Part shown: in pieces, positions 1 through 9,235 of the stretch
Position numbering within the stretch: position 1 is the stretch's first letter
How the letters are laid out: each line of letters starts with the position of its first letter
Source: Rhodoblastus sp964425315
Lineage (GTDB): Bacteria > Pseudomonadota > Alphaproteobacteria > Rhizobiales > Beijerinckiaceae
NCBI GenBank assembly: GCA_964425315.1
Contig: CAYRNB010000017.1
Coordinates: forward strand, 1-46,082
Length of the DNA stretch: 46,082 nucleotides
Reading direction: 5' to 3'
Notes under the pieces: model-generated
What the model was told of the DNA's origin: nothing
Seen by the model: the letters and a program-made list of their open reading frames with translations, nothing else
The model's database searches: none
Translations under genes and position numbers: made by a program

Positions 1-1166
1 GACGACTTGATCCCAGGCGCAGGCTCGAATTCGTACAAGGTCACAACAGGCCCGGTATGCGCGTTCAATATGTCGCCGCGCACCCCAAAATCCTCCAGCG
101 TCTTTTCCAGCATGTCGGCGTTGACCTCGATCTGGTCGTCGGCCTCGACCGGATCGGCTTGCTGCGGCGGCTCGCTCAGCATGTCGATGGAGACGGCTTC
201 GTAGGTCTCCGGCGCGGGAGTGGCGCGGGCGGCTTTGCTACGCGTCTTGCGGGGCGCGATTCGCGGCGCGGGCGCCGGGGCGGCGATTGTCGCGGGCTCG
301 GGCTCGGGCTCCTCCGCCCGGCTGGCGCCGGCTTTGACCCGCACGCGGATTTTCTCGGGCCTCGCCTTTTCCGCCGGAGCGGCGGCGTGCGGCGGCGCAG
401 GCGCCGGCGTTTCGGCCCGCCTGCCGGCGGCGCCGAACGAAAAACGCGCGCCCATATCGGCAAAGGCGCCGAAGGGCGGTTCGGCCGCCGGATCGCTCAG
501 GCCGGCCTTGGCGCGCAAGACGGCGTCCGGCGTGCGGGTGTAGCGCACGCGCGGCGCCGGGTCCGTGGAGCACTGGATCTGCGCGAGGCGCGTTTGCTCG
601 ACGAGACGCTGTTCCTCTTCCTGTTTGCGCCGCGCCTCCTCCTCGGCGCGGCGTCGCGCCTCTTTTTCCGCTTTGCGGCGGGAGATCAAGGTTTCCGAAG
701 TGCGGGTGAAACGCACATTCGGCCGATCTACCCGCCAGAATTGCGGCCGGGCGCTGCTTTCCAGGGCGCTGACCGCATGTTCGCTGCAAAATTGCGGCGG
801 CCCCTTGGCGGCGGGCTCGGCCGATCCATTCAGGTCTTGCGCGTGGTCACGGAAAAAATCGCGCGAGCGCTGGGTCGCCAGCGCCTCGCGGCGGACGTAT
901 TCGCCGTTGGGCGCGACGGGCGTCGGCGGCGCGGCCTGGACCTCATTCGATTCGGGCAGGATTCCGCGCGGCCGCCGCAGATAGGGCGCATAGGCGAGAT
1001 GCGCCGGCGTCTCGTCCTGTTCGGTCATGAGCTCCCGAACGGCGATCTGGCGCAACTCCAGGCCGTCATGGCCGTAAGCCGCGCGTTGGGCCAAAGGCCA
1101 GGCGCGCCCCTCGCGCCTTTTGGCGCCGAAAAAGCGCGCGAGCCAATGGTCGATTGTCATAAGCAT
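1..1166 (-). CDS. ftsK: DNA translocase FtsK, N-terminal part (cut by window start)
   Basis: FtsK pumps double-stranded DNA at the septum during chromosome segregation. Only the first ~388 residues are here; the motor and gamma domains lie beyond the window. The last ~50 residues visible, around NADMLEKTLEDFGVRGD and then GPVVTLYEFEPAPGIKS, match the start of the FtsK alpha/motor region. Upstream is a long low-complexity linker rich in Ala, Pro, Glu and Arg, with a charged Arg/Glu helix near residues 165-190. The motif VR[FY]TRT occurs twice. I see no hydrophobic membrane segment, although classical FtsK starts with four; alphaproteobacteria can carry such soluble-looking paralogues. ATG at 1166 has a GAAGG at good spacing; ATG at 1160 is an in-frame alternative. 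It is divergent from the kinase at 1361. The family call is firm; which FtsK paralogue it is remains uncertain. Confidence 0.85.
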   Translation of the reverse strand, partial: MLMTIDHWLARFFGAKRREGRAWPLAQRAAYGHDGLELRQIAVRELMTEQDETPAHLAYAPYLRRPRGILPESNEVQAAPPTPVAPNGEYVRREALATQRSRDFFRDHAQDLNGSAEPAAKGPPQFCSEHAVSALESSARPQFWRVDRPNVRFTRTSETLISRRKAEKEARRRAEEEARRKQEEEQRLVEQTRLAQIQCSTDPAPRVRYTRTPDAVLRAKAGLSDPAAEPPFGAFADMGARFSFGAAGRRAETPAPAPPHAAAPAEKARPEKIRVRVKAGASRAEEPEPEPATIAAPAPAPRIAPRKTRSKAARATPAPETYEAVSIDMLSEPPQQADPVEADDQIEVNADMLEKTLEDFGVRGDILNAHTGPVVTLYEFEPAPGIKS

Positions 1167-1264
1167 GGACGCTGAACCTTCGCTACCAACCTCGCAGCGC
1201 GGCGAAATTTCGGTTCGCGCGCCGCCCTGTGACAATGTAGCCGTCAAGGTTAATTCCGGGTTTC

Positions 1265-1291
1265 TACCGAACCATGCATGACCGTTCGGTA
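1265..1291. promoter_or_regulatory. Perfect 8-bp inverted repeat between ftsK and the sensor kinase
   Basis: TACCGAAC (1265-1272) and GTTCGGTA (1284-1291) are exact reverse complements with 11 bases between them. The spacer contains the palindrome CATGCATG. The dyad lies about 100 bp from ftsK and 70 bp from the kinase start, a position suited to a regulator of one or both divergent genes. No T-run follows, so it is not a simple terminator. The operator role is inference. Confidence 0.45.
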
Positions 1292-1360
1292 ACTTGCGGG
1301 GCAGAGCCGGATCGCGGATGCTGACGGTTAAGCGTTCGGCGCGGAAAGCAGGCTTGCGGC

Positions 1361-2806
1361 ATGGAAGGGGAAAGTAGATCCGGCATCGTCCGATGGGCGC
1401 CCTGGGCGAAACTTTTTCGCACCACCGTGTTCAAATTGTCGGTCGCCTATTTCGTCATCATCGGCCTCGGCTTCACCCTGGTGCTCGAGCGGGTGGGCGA
1501 AAACGTCCGTCAGCTGATCGACGCCCAGATCAGGCAGACTATCGTCGCCAACGTGAAAGGCCTGGTCGATCAATATGCTGACGGCGGCCTGGCCCAATTG
1601 GTCAGCGTGGTGGAAAGGCGGGCGCGCGCGCCGGGCGATTCCATCTATCTCGTCGTCTCGCCGACTGGCGTGTCGCTCGCCGGCAATGTCGCGGAGCTTC
1701 CGGCAGGCGTTCTCGACCAGACGGCGGCGGTCGAGACCAATTACGAGCGGCTCGGCGAGCCCAATGTCAAACATCGGGCGCTGGCGCGGGTCATCGTGCT
1801 GCCTGATCAGTTTCGCCTGCTGGTTGGCCACGATCTCGAAGACCGCGAAAGGCTGAGGCGCATATTCGGCTCCGCCCTTTTCACCTCGCTTCTGTGGCTC
1901 CTGGTGATCGGGACGTTCGGAGGCCTGTTCGTCGCCCGCCGCCTGCTCAATCGCGTCGACGCCATGAGCGCCAAGGCCGCGACCCTGCTGCACGAGGACC
2001 TTTCCGGGCGCCTGCCGCTTTCCGGCGCCGATGACGAACTCGACCGGCTGGCGCGCAATCTCAACTCCATGCTCGACCGCATCACGAGCCTGATGGACGG
2101 CATCCGCGAGGTCTCGGACAATATCGCCCACGATCTGCGCACGCCGCTCACCCGGATGCGCAACAACGCCGAACAGGCGCTGGCGCTCGACCGGGGCGAG
2201 GAGGACTGCCGCGCCGCGCTCGAGAAGGCGGTTGAAGAGGCGGACGGGTTGATTCGCATTTTCGACGCGCTGCTGATGATCGCGCGCGCCGAATCGCAGG
2301 CGCCCGGCGAGGGATTCGACGATCTCGACGCGGCGGCGATCGCCGCCGACATGGCCGAACTTTACGAGCCGGCGGCCGAGGAGAGCGGCGTGGAATTGCG
2401 CGTCGCGGCCGTCGGGCCGCTGCCGATCAGCGGCCAGCGCGAATTGATCGGGCAGGCGCTCGCCAACCTCATCGACAACGCCTTGAAATATGGCGCGCCC
2501 GAAGTTCCCGGCGGCGAGGCGAAAGTGGAAATTTCCGCGCGAAGCGCCGGGGAACGGGTGGAGATCGCCGTGGCGGATTGCGGGCCGGGCGTTCCCGCCG
2601 AAGACCGCGCGCGCGTGCTGGAAAGGTTCGCGCGGCTGGAGGCGTCGCGCTCGCGGCCGGGCAGCGGCCTCGGCCTGTCGCTGGCCGCCGCCGTGGCGCG
2701 GCTGCATGGCGGCGAACTGCGCCTGGAGGACAACGCCCCCGGCCTGCGCGTCGTCCTTTCCCTGCCGCGCGGAAAGCATCTGCCGCACAGGAGCGGATCG
2801 CCATGA
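1361..2806 (+). CDS. HAMP-domain sensor histidine kinase
   Basis: Inner-membrane sensor kinase of a two-component system, 481 aa. Two membrane segments (about residues 23-43 and 170-190) bracket a periplasmic sensor of ~125 residues. A HAMP linker follows, then a HisKA helix with phospho-acceptor His257 in DNIAHDLRTPL, and a HATPase domain with the N box at IDNALKYG (Asn373), G1 at DCGPG (406-410) and G2 at GSGLGLS. The stop overlaps the glnE start by four bases (ATGA), so the two are translationally coupled. In related bacteria, from memory, the partner regulator lies immediately upstream, after degP. Here the upstream neighbour is ftsK, and the likely partner is the regulator at 42490, about 40 kb away. 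The ligand is unknown. Confidence 0.9.
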   Translation: MEGESRSGIVRWAPWAKLFRTTVFKLSVAYFVIIGLGFTLVLERVGENVRQLIDAQIRQTIVANVKGLVDQYADGGLAQLVSVVERRARAPGDSIYLVVSPTGVSLAGNVAELPAGVLDQTAAVETNYERLGEPNVKHRALARVIVLPDQFRLLVGHDLEDRERLRRIFGSALFTSLLWLLVIGTFGGLFVARRLLNRVDAMSAKAATLLHEDLSGRLPLSGADDELDRLARNLNSMLDRITSLMDGIREVSDNIAHDLRTPLTRMRNNAEQALALDRGEEDCRAALEKAVEEADGLIRIFDALLMIARAESQAPGEGFDDLDAAAIAADMAELYEPAAEESGVELRVAAVGPLPISGQRELIGQALANLIDNALKYGAPEVPGGEAKVEISARSAGERVEIAVADCGPGVPAEDRARVLERFARLEASRSRPGSGLGLSLAAAVARLHGGELRLEDNAPGLRVVLSLPRGKHLPHRSGSP

Positions 2807-5497
2807 GAAAAAAGGTCGCGCTCGGCCTTCCCAAGCCGGCCCGGCTCGCGGCGGCGCGGGCGCGGCTCGAGGAATTTTTGGAGGGCGCGCCGCAGGATTG
2901 CGCCGACGCCCTGCGCGCTATGCCCGATTGGCCGAGGCTGGGCGCCGTGCTGCTCGGCCTCGCCGATCAATCGCCCTTTCTCTGGAGTCTGGTCCGCCGC
3001 GATCCCGCTCGCCTGCTGCGCCTCGTCGAGAAGCCGCCGGAAGAGGCGCTGAACGAGGTTCTGCACCGTCTGGCGCCCTGCGGCGCCGGCGATTGCTCCG
3101 AGGCGCAGGCGATGAGCCTGCTGCGGCGCGCCAAACAGGAGACGGCGCTGATCGTCGCGCTCGCCGATCTTTCCGGCCAGTTCGACATTGTCGCCACGAC
3201 CAGGGCGCTTTCGCGCGCGGCGGACCGTTTCGTCGCCATGGCGCTCCGCGCCGCCCTGAAACTTGCCGGCGATAAGCTGGCTCTGTCGAACAGCGAAGAG
3301 CCGGAGCAGGATTGCGGCCTGGTCGTGCTGGCGCTTGGCAAGCATGGCGGCATGGAGCTGAATTATTCCTCCGACGTCGATCTCGTCGTCTTCTATGAGG
3401 CGGGGGCGCGCGCGCTTTCCGCCGGCCCCGGCGCCAAGGCCAATGCTTTGCGCCTCGTCCAGCACCTCCTGAAGCTTCTGCAGGAGCGCACCGGCGACGG
3501 CTATGTCGTGCGCGTCGATCTCCGGCTGCGGCCCGATCCCGGCTCGACCGCGCCGGCGGTTTCGCTCGACGCCGCCCGCCATTATTACGAAACGCTTGGC
3601 CAGAACTGGGAGCGCGCCGCCATGATCAAGGCGCGTCCCGTCGCCGGCGATCTCGCGCTCGGCTTTTCCTTCCTCAACGAAATGTCGGCCTTCGTCTGGC
3701 GCAAATATTTCGACTACGCGGCGATCGCCGACATTCACGCGATGAAGCGCCAGATTCACGCCGCGCGCGGCCATGCCGAAATCGCCGTCGCCGGCCATGA
3801 CGTGAAGCTCGGCCGCGGCGGCATTCGCGAGATCGAATTTTTCGTCCAGACGCAGCAGTTGATTTTCGGCGGACGCCGCCATGCCTTACGCGGCGCGCGC
3901 ACGCTCGACATGCTGCGTCAATTGAGGATCGACGGCTGGATCACGGCGGAAGCGGCCAGGGAATTGAGCGAGGCCTATGGTTTTTTGCGCGGCGTCGAGC
4001 ATCGCCTGCAAATGCTGCATGACCATCAGACGCAGCGCCTGCCTGCCGACAAGGCCGGACTTAAGGATTTCGCCCGCTTTTGCGGCTTTAGCGGCGCTAC
4101 CGGTTTTTCCACCGCTCTGCTGCGCCATTTGCGCGCGGTGGAGCGCCATTACGCGCGCCTTTTCGAACATGCGCCGGGCCTCGATTCCCGCGCCGGCAGT
4201 CTGGTCTTCGTCGGCGCGAGCGACGATCCCGATACGATCGAGACCTTGCGCGAATTGGGCTTTCGCAATCCTTCGCTCGCCGCCGAGACGGTGCGCGGCT
4301 GGCATTTCGGCCGCCGCCCGGCGGTGCGCAGCGCACGCGCCCGCGAAGTGCTGACCGAAGTCGTGCCGGCCTTGCTCGACGCCTTTTCCAAATCCGGCGA
4401 TGCCGATTCCGCGCTCGCCGCGCTTGACGTCGCGCTCGGCAAAATGCCGGCGGCGGTCGAGCTTTTTTCCCTGCTCAAGTCGAATGCGGACATGCGCCAG
4501 CTCTTCGCCGACGTGCTCGGCGGCGCGCCGCGCCTTGCCGAGACAATCGCCCAAGCGCCCCATCTGCTCGACGCGGCGATCGACCGCGGCCTCGCCGCGG
4601 CGCCGATGGAGGAAGAGGATTTTACCGAAAACCTCGCGCTCTTCGTCGGCGCGCCGCAATATCTCGAAGTCTTTCTCGACGCAGCGCGGATTTTCGCGGC
4701 GGAAGAAGGGTTTATGATCGGCCTGCGGCTTTTCGCCGGGCTGATCGAGCCGGAAGAGGGGGGGAGGGCCTATTCGGCCCTTGCCGCCGTCATGGTCCGC
4801 GCCTGTCTCGCCAAGGTCGAAGAGCTTTTTGTCGCCGAACACGGACGGGTCGCCGGCGGGCGCTGCGTGGTTCTGGCGCTGGGCAAACTCGGCTCGCGCG
4901 AAATGACCGCGACTTCCGATCTCGACCTCGTCCTGCTTTACGATTTCGACAAGGAGAATCCCGAATCGGACGGGGCAAGATCCCTGCACGCGGTCGTCTA
5001 TTACACCCGCCTGACGCAAAGGCTGATCGCTGCATTGACGGCGCCGACGCGGCGGGGAAAGCTTTACGAAGTGGATATGCGGCTGCGCCCCTCCGGCAAT
5101 CAGGGGCCGGTTGCGACGCAGATCGCCGGGTTTCGCGATTATCAGGCGCGGGAGGCGGAAGTCTGGGAGCATATGGCTCTGACGCGCGCCCGGCCGATCG
5201 CCGGCGACGCGACGCTCGCCGAAGAGGCGCGGGCGATCATCGCGGCGAGCCTCTATCAAAAGCGCGACGCGGAAAAGCTCGCCAAGGCGGCGCGAGACAT
5301 GCGCGCGCTCGTCGCCAAGGAAAAGGGCGAGAGCAACGCGTGGGACATCAAGCTCGCCGCCGGCGGGCTGCTCGATATCGAGTTCATCGCGCAATATCTC
5401 AGCCTTGCGCACGGGCATGAAACGCCGGCCCTGCGCGCGCAGGCGACGCGCGAGATCGTCGCCGCCGCGGGCCGTGAAGGGGCGCTCGACGCCGAAA
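2803..5497 (+). CDS. glnE: Bifunctional glutamine synthetase adenylyltransferase/deadenylase, 3' end lost in gap
   Basis: GlnE adds and removes AMP on glutamine synthetase according to PII state, tuning ammonia assimilation. About 898 codons are present before the 100-N gap; the family runs to roughly 950-1000, so the C-terminal end is missing. Both nucleotidyltransferase modules are visible with their G-S-D-x-D signatures: LALGKHGGMELNYSSDVDLV in the N-terminal deadenylase half and LALGKLGSREMTATSDLDLV in the C-terminal adenylylase half. ATG at 2803 overlaps the TGA of the kinase gene (ATGA), which fixes the start. Pairing with this kinase is the usual alphaproteobacterial arrangement. No frameshift is seen in the part present. 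Confidence 0.95.
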
Positions 5498-5597
5498 NNN
5501 NNNNNNNNNNNNNNNNNNNNNNNNNNNNNNNNNNNNNNNNNNNNNNNNNNNNNNNNNNNNNNNNNNNNNNNNNNNNNNNNNNNNNNNNNNNNNNNNN
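5498..5597. other. Assembly gap, 100 N
   Basis: Exactly 100 N, the conventional size for a join of unknown length. It truncates glnE at its 3' end and probably the methyltransferase at its 5' end, so adjacency across it is not proven. Confidence 0.99.
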
Positions 5598-5599
5598 TT

Positions 5600-6202
5600 T
5601 ATAGAATGGCCTACAGGTTCGGATTCGCGCCGTGGGAGAGGGCAGCGGTTCATCCTTCTGCGGCTGCGCAGATCGCCGCCCTGCTCGATCGTGAAGAGCG
5701 AGAGCGTTCCCCACCTTACGGGCGCGCGCTCGATCTGGGCTGCGGCCGGGGGCATTGGTCGGTTGAGTTGGCGTCTCGCGGTTGGCAGGTCACCGGCGTC
5801 GATCTTGTACCTGCGGCTGTGGAGGCCGCGCGCGAGCGAGCGAAAAAGGCGGGCGCAGCCGTTCGCTTCGTCGAAGGCGACATGACGGCGCTCCGCGCTT
5901 GCGGCATTGAACCCGCCTTTGATTTCTTCTGGGATTTCGGCGCCTTTCACGGCCTTTCCCAAGACGCGCGCTCAGCTGTAGGACGAGAGGTCGACGCCTT
6001 GGCGGCGCCCGGCGCCACGATGCTGATGCTGGCATGGGCGCCCGGACGGCGGGGTCCCCTGCCGCGCGGCGCGAGCCGCGCCGATATCGAAAGCGCATTC
6101 CCTTCCTGGAGCGTGACCGACGTGGTCGCTTTCGACGCGTCGAGTTTGCCGTTGCCTCTCAGGAAGGTCGACCCGCGCTTCTATCGGCTCCAGCGGTCTT
6201 GA
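5600..6202 (+). CDS. Class I SAM-dependent methyltransferase, probably 5'-truncated by the gap
   Basis: Small Rossmann-fold methyltransferase, about 200 residues visible. Motif I is ALDLGCGRGHWSVELA, the acidic ribose-binding residue follows in VTGVDLVP, and FVEGDMTAL supplies the motif II region. The substrate is not identifiable; proteins of this shape resemble TehB/thiopurine-type small-molecule methyltransferases. The open frame runs back into the gap. The first Met is at 5606, but the preceding residues (Tyr-Arg before MAYRFGFAPWE) look like family sequence, so the true start is probably lost. It may not be a real neighbour of glnE because of the scaffold join. A spaced GGACGCCG/CGGCGTCC repeat lies downstream at 6383-6418. 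Confidence 0.8.
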   Translation, partial: YRMAYRFGFAPWERAAVHPSAAAQIAALLDREERERSPPYGRALDLGCGRGHWSVELASRGWQVTGVDLVPAAVEAARERAKKAGAAVRFVEGDMTALRACGIEPAFDFFWDFGAFHGLSQDARSAVGREVDALAAPGATMLMLAWAPGRRGPLPRGASRADIESAFPSWSVTDVVAFDASSLPLPLRKVDPRFYRLQRS

Positions 6203-6382
6203 ATTCCGTTTCCTGCTCGCTTGATGGCTGGCGCGCCCGTCATGGCGGCGACAGAATATGATTTATCAAATTAACTTTTCCGTATTGCCCTGCCGCCACC
6301 ACCTTCTTAGCGGCGTAAGCCTAAGAGCCAGAAGGCAAAAAAACCGTTGGCGGCGGCATTGTCGTCCTCTTTGGCGAGAACA

Positions 6383-6418
6383 GGACGCCGAGAGTCGCTC
6401 CCTCGGCGCCCGGCGTCC
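6383..6418. terminator. Possible hairpin downstream of the small secreted protein gene
   Basis: GGACGCCG (6383-6390) pairs with CGGCGTCC (6411-6418); the loop can itself form an alternative GC stem. It lies just past the stop of the minus-strand gene ending at 6426 and after the methyltransferase, so it could end both transcripts. There is no T-tract on either strand, so intrinsic termination is doubtful. Confidence 0.3.
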
Positions 6419-6425
6419 AAGGCGA

Positions 6426-6647
6426 TTACCTGAAGCAGCGCAAAGTTCCGTTGGGCATGCGAACGGCGTAATGGCCCGTGTGTCTCACGCACCAGCCCTG
6501 ATGTTGGCCGCCCCATACGCATCGTCCCCAGTGGTTGCGATGGCGGTTCGGACCGCAGCCGCCGAGCGCGAACGCTGGCGCAATAGCCGACGATAAGGCA
6601 GTGGTGACGATCACCGCGCCGAGCAGCGCGTTCCTGAGCGTTTTCAT
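6426..6647 (-). CDS. Small secreted Gly-Cys-Gly protein (GCG_CRPN-like)
   Basis: A 73-aa protein with a clear Sec signal peptide: MKTLRN, a hydrophobic core to about residue 22, and APAFA for cleavage. The mature ~45 residues start with GGCGPN and are rich in His, Arg, Gly and Trp, with four Cys (GGCG, GRCVW, GWCVR, LRCFR) that could form two disulphides in the periplasm. This resembles the short rhizobial exported proteins with a G-C-G...C-(R)-P-N start; the function of that family is unknown to me. A good ribosome site (AGGGGGA) sits just upstream of ATG 6647. It stands alone, divergent from the mutase gene. Function is not assigned. Confidence 0.7.
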   Translation of the reverse strand: MKTLRNALLGAVIVTTALSSAIAPAFALGGCGPNRHRNHWGRCVWGGQHQGWCVRHTGHYAVRMPNGTLRCFR

Positions 6648-6920
6648 GAATTCCCCCTGAATGCGGGATCGCGATTATTCGCGGATTTTCTGTAGCTCGA
6701 ACCGGCGATTCGGTAAACGTCGTTTCCGGGGAATCACCCTGACATCCTTGACGAAATTCTTATTTGTCTTGCTCCCATCCAGTCGGCCGCGCCGGTTCGA
6801 TTTGGCCGGCGTCGAGCCGCCGCGCGGCCGCCGGCGCCTTGACCAAAGTCTGACGCCGGATGGATGATGGCGGGGGGCAGGGCAGGGGCGTATAAGATAG
6901 AAAGATTGGCGCATTGCAGC

Positions 6921-9092
6921 ATGGATGAACGGATGACCCGCATTCCCGATTTCTCCACCCTCGCCCTCGACAAAAACCAGAGCGCGGCGACGCCCTCCTT
7001 TTCCGCCGAGCCGTGGATGACGCCGGAAGGCATCGAGGTCAAAAGCGTCTATGGCGCGGAGGATGTCGAAGGACTGCCGGCGGTCGATTCCCTCCCCGGC
7101 CTGCCGCCTTTTTTGCGCGGCCCCTATCCGACCATGTATGTCAACCAGCCCTGGACGGTGCGGCAATATGCCGGTTTTTCCACGGCCGAGGACTCCAACG
7201 CGTTCTATCGCCGCAACCTCGCAGCCGGCCAGAAGGGGCTTTCCGTCGCCTTCGATCTCGCCACCCATCGCGGCTACGATTCCGACCATCCGCGCGTCGC
7301 CGGCGATGTCGGCATGGCGGGCGTCGCGATCGATTCCATCTACGACATGCGGACGCTTTTTTCCGGCATTCCGCTCGACCAGATGTCGGTGTCGATGACC
7401 ATGAACGGCGCCGTCCTGCCGGTGCTCGCCCTGTTCATCGTGGCGGCGGAGGAGCAGGGGGTTCCGGCCGAAAAACTTGCCGGCACGATCCAGAACGACA
7501 TTTTGAAAGAATTCATGGTGCGGAACACTTACATCTATCCGCCCAAACATTCGATGCGCATCATTTCGGACATATTCGCCTATACGTCGAAACATATGCC
7601 GAAATTCAACTCGATCTCGATCTCCGGCTACCACATGCAGGAGGCGGGCGCGACGCAGGACCTTGAGCTCGCCTATACGCTCGCCGACGGCGTCGAATAT
7701 ATCCGCGCCGGCATCGCCGCCGGCCTGACGGTCGATCAGTTCGCGCCGCGCCTGTCGTTCTTCTGGGCGATCGGCATGAATTTTTTCATGGAAGTGGCGA
7801 AATTGCGCGCCGCCCGGCTGTTGTGGGCAAATCTCGTCAGGAAATTCAATCCGCAATCGGAAAAGAGCCTGCCCCTGCGCACCCATTGCCAGACGTCCGG
7901 CTGGTCGCTGACGGCGCAGGACGTGTTCAACAATGTCGTCCGCACCCAGATCGAGGCCATGGCGGCGACGCAGGGGCACACCCAATCGCTGCACACCAAT
8001 GCGCTCGACGAGGCTTTGGCGCTGCCGACCGACTTTTCCGCCCGCATCGCCCGCAACACCCAGCTTTTCCTGCAGCAGGAATCGGGGACGACCAAGATCA
8101 TTGATCCCTGGGGCGGCTCCTACTATGTCGAGAAACTGACCGCCGAACTGACCCAGAAAGCCTGGGCGCATATTCAGGAAGTCGAGACGCTCGGCGGCAT
8201 GGCCAAGGCGATCGACGCCGGCATTCCCAAACTGCGCATCGAGGAGGCGGCGGCCAAGACCCAGGCGCGCATCGATTCCGGCAAACAGGCGGTGATCGGC
8301 GTCAACAAGTTTCGGCCCGAAAGCGAAAAGCCGATCGATGTGCTGAAAGTCGACAATTCCGCCGTGCGGGCGCAGCAGATCGACAAGCTCAAGCGCCTGC
8401 GCGCCGAGCGCAACGAGGCCGATTGCCAGCAAAAACTCGACGCCCTGACCGAGGGTGCGAAAAGCGGCGCCAACCTGCTCGCTCTGTCCATCGAGGCGGC
8501 GAGGGCCAAGGCGACGGTCGGTGAAATCTCTTATGCGCTGGAAAAGGTCTTTGGGCGCCATCGCGCCGAGATCAAGAGCATTTCCGGCGTCTATCAGCGG
8601 GAGGTCGGGGTGAATTCGACCCTAGTCGCCAAGGTCCACGAGCAGGTAGCCTCTTTTGAGGAGCATGACGGAAGGCGTCCGCGCATTCTCGTCGCCAAGG
8701 TCGGCCAGGACGGCCATGACCGCGGCCAGAAGGTCATCGCTTCGGCTTTCGCCGACCTGGGTTTCGACGTGGACATCGGCCCGCTTTTCGCCACGCCGGA
8801 GGAAGCGGCGCGGCAGGCGGTGGAAAACGACGTGCATATCGTCGGCATTTCCTCGCTTGCCGCCGGCCATCTGACCCTCGTGCCGGAATTGAAGGCGGCG
8901 TTGGAAAAGGAGGGCCGGCCCGACATTATGATCGTGGTCGGCGGCGTCATTCCGCCACAGGATTTCGACGCCCTTCATCAGGCGGGCGCCTCCGCCATCT
9001 TCCCGCCGGGCACGGTGATTGCGGACGCCGCGGGCAAGCTGATCGACGAGCTTAACCGGCGCTTGGGCTACGATAAAGCCGCGGCGGAGTGA
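6921..9092 (+). CDS. scpA: Methylmalonyl-CoA mutase large (B12-binding) subunit
   Basis: Adenosylcobalamin enzyme that interconverts (R)-methylmalonyl-CoA and succinyl-CoA; in methylotrophic alphaproteobacteria it also serves the ethylmalonyl-CoA cycle. It is 723 aa, the normal length. The N-terminal TIM barrel carries the substrate-binding stretch RGPYPTMYVNQPWTVRQYAG and AEDSNAFYRRNL; the C-terminal flavodoxin-like domain carries the B12 motif D-x-H-x-x-G at GQDGHDRGQ (His599). ATG 6921 and ATG 6933 (MTRIPDF, the conserved family start) are both possible. It stands alone here; the small subunit gene is ~15 kb away on the other strand rather than adjacent. A strong hairpin follows the stop directly. 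Also called mutB/mcmA. Confidence 0.95.
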   Translation: MDERMTRIPDFSTLALDKNQSAATPSFSAEPWMTPEGIEVKSVYGAEDVEGLPAVDSLPGLPPFLRGPYPTMYVNQPWTVRQYAGFSTAEDSNAFYRRNLAAGQKGLSVAFDLATHRGYDSDHPRVAGDVGMAGVAIDSIYDMRTLFSGIPLDQMSVSMTMNGAVLPVLALFIVAAEEQGVPAEKLAGTIQNDILKEFMVRNTYIYPPKHSMRIISDIFAYTSKHMPKFNSISISGYHMQEAGATQDLELAYTLADGVEYIRAGIAAGLTVDQFAPRLSFFWAIGMNFFMEVAKLRAARLLWANLVRKFNPQSEKSLPLRTHCQTSGWSLTAQDVFNNVVRTQIEAMAATQGHTQSLHTNALDEALALPTDFSARIARNTQLFLQQESGTTKIIDPWGGSYYVEKLTAELTQKAWAHIQEVETLGGMAKAIDAGIPKLRIEEAAAKTQARIDSGKQAVIGVNKFRPESEKPIDVLKVDNSAVRAQQIDKLKRLRAERNEADCQQKLDALTEGAKSGANLLALSIEAARAKATVGEISYALEKVFGRHRAEIKSISGVYQREVGVNSTLVAKVHEQVASFEEHDGRRPRILVAKVGQDGHDRGQKVIASAFADLGFDVDIGPLFATPEEAARQAVENDVHIVGISSLAAGHLTLVPELKAALEKEGRPDIMIVVGGVIPPQDFDALHQAGASAIFPPGTVIADAAGKLIDELNRRLGYDKAAAE

Positions 9093-9125
9093 GGCGATTT
9101 CCGATTGATCCATACGGAAATCGCC
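9093..9125 (+). terminator. Hairpin terminator after the mutase gene
   Basis: GGCGATTTCCG (9093-9103) and CGGAAATCGCC (9115-9125) form an 11-bp perfect stem with an 11-nt loop, starting on the base after the TGA. Only a weak T-rich tail follows (TTCCGTT). Confidence 0.65.
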
Positions 9126-9197
9126 TTCCGTTCGCGCAAAAATGCGCCGAGCGCATATAGGAATTTTGTGCAATGGCGTTTTAGGCGGATTGCGGAG

Positions 9198-9222
9198 CAA
9201 TCTTACGGAAGTCGTAAGATTG
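9198..9222. promoter_or_regulatory. Perfect 10-bp inverted repeat in front of the acetyltransferase gene
   Basis: CAATCTTACG (9198-9207), five-base spacer GAAGT, CGTAAGATTG (9213-9222). The repeat ends 13 bases before the ATG at 9236, so it overlaps the region where a ribosome binds (GGGAG at 9228-9232) or where a repressor would sit. No T-run follows, unlike a terminator. The regulatory role is inferred from position. Confidence 0.5.
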
Positions 9223-9235
9223 TGGCCGGGAGCCG

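Noticed and set aside
57..1175. 372-codon plus-strand frame opposite ftsK
   Set aside because: The minus strand encodes a clear FtsK segment ending in its conserved motif; the plus frame is an Arg/Gly-rich shadow.
6690..6705. T-loop-like GGTTCGAG on the minus strand as part of a tRNA
   Set aside because: No acceptor stem or anticodon arm can be formed around it.
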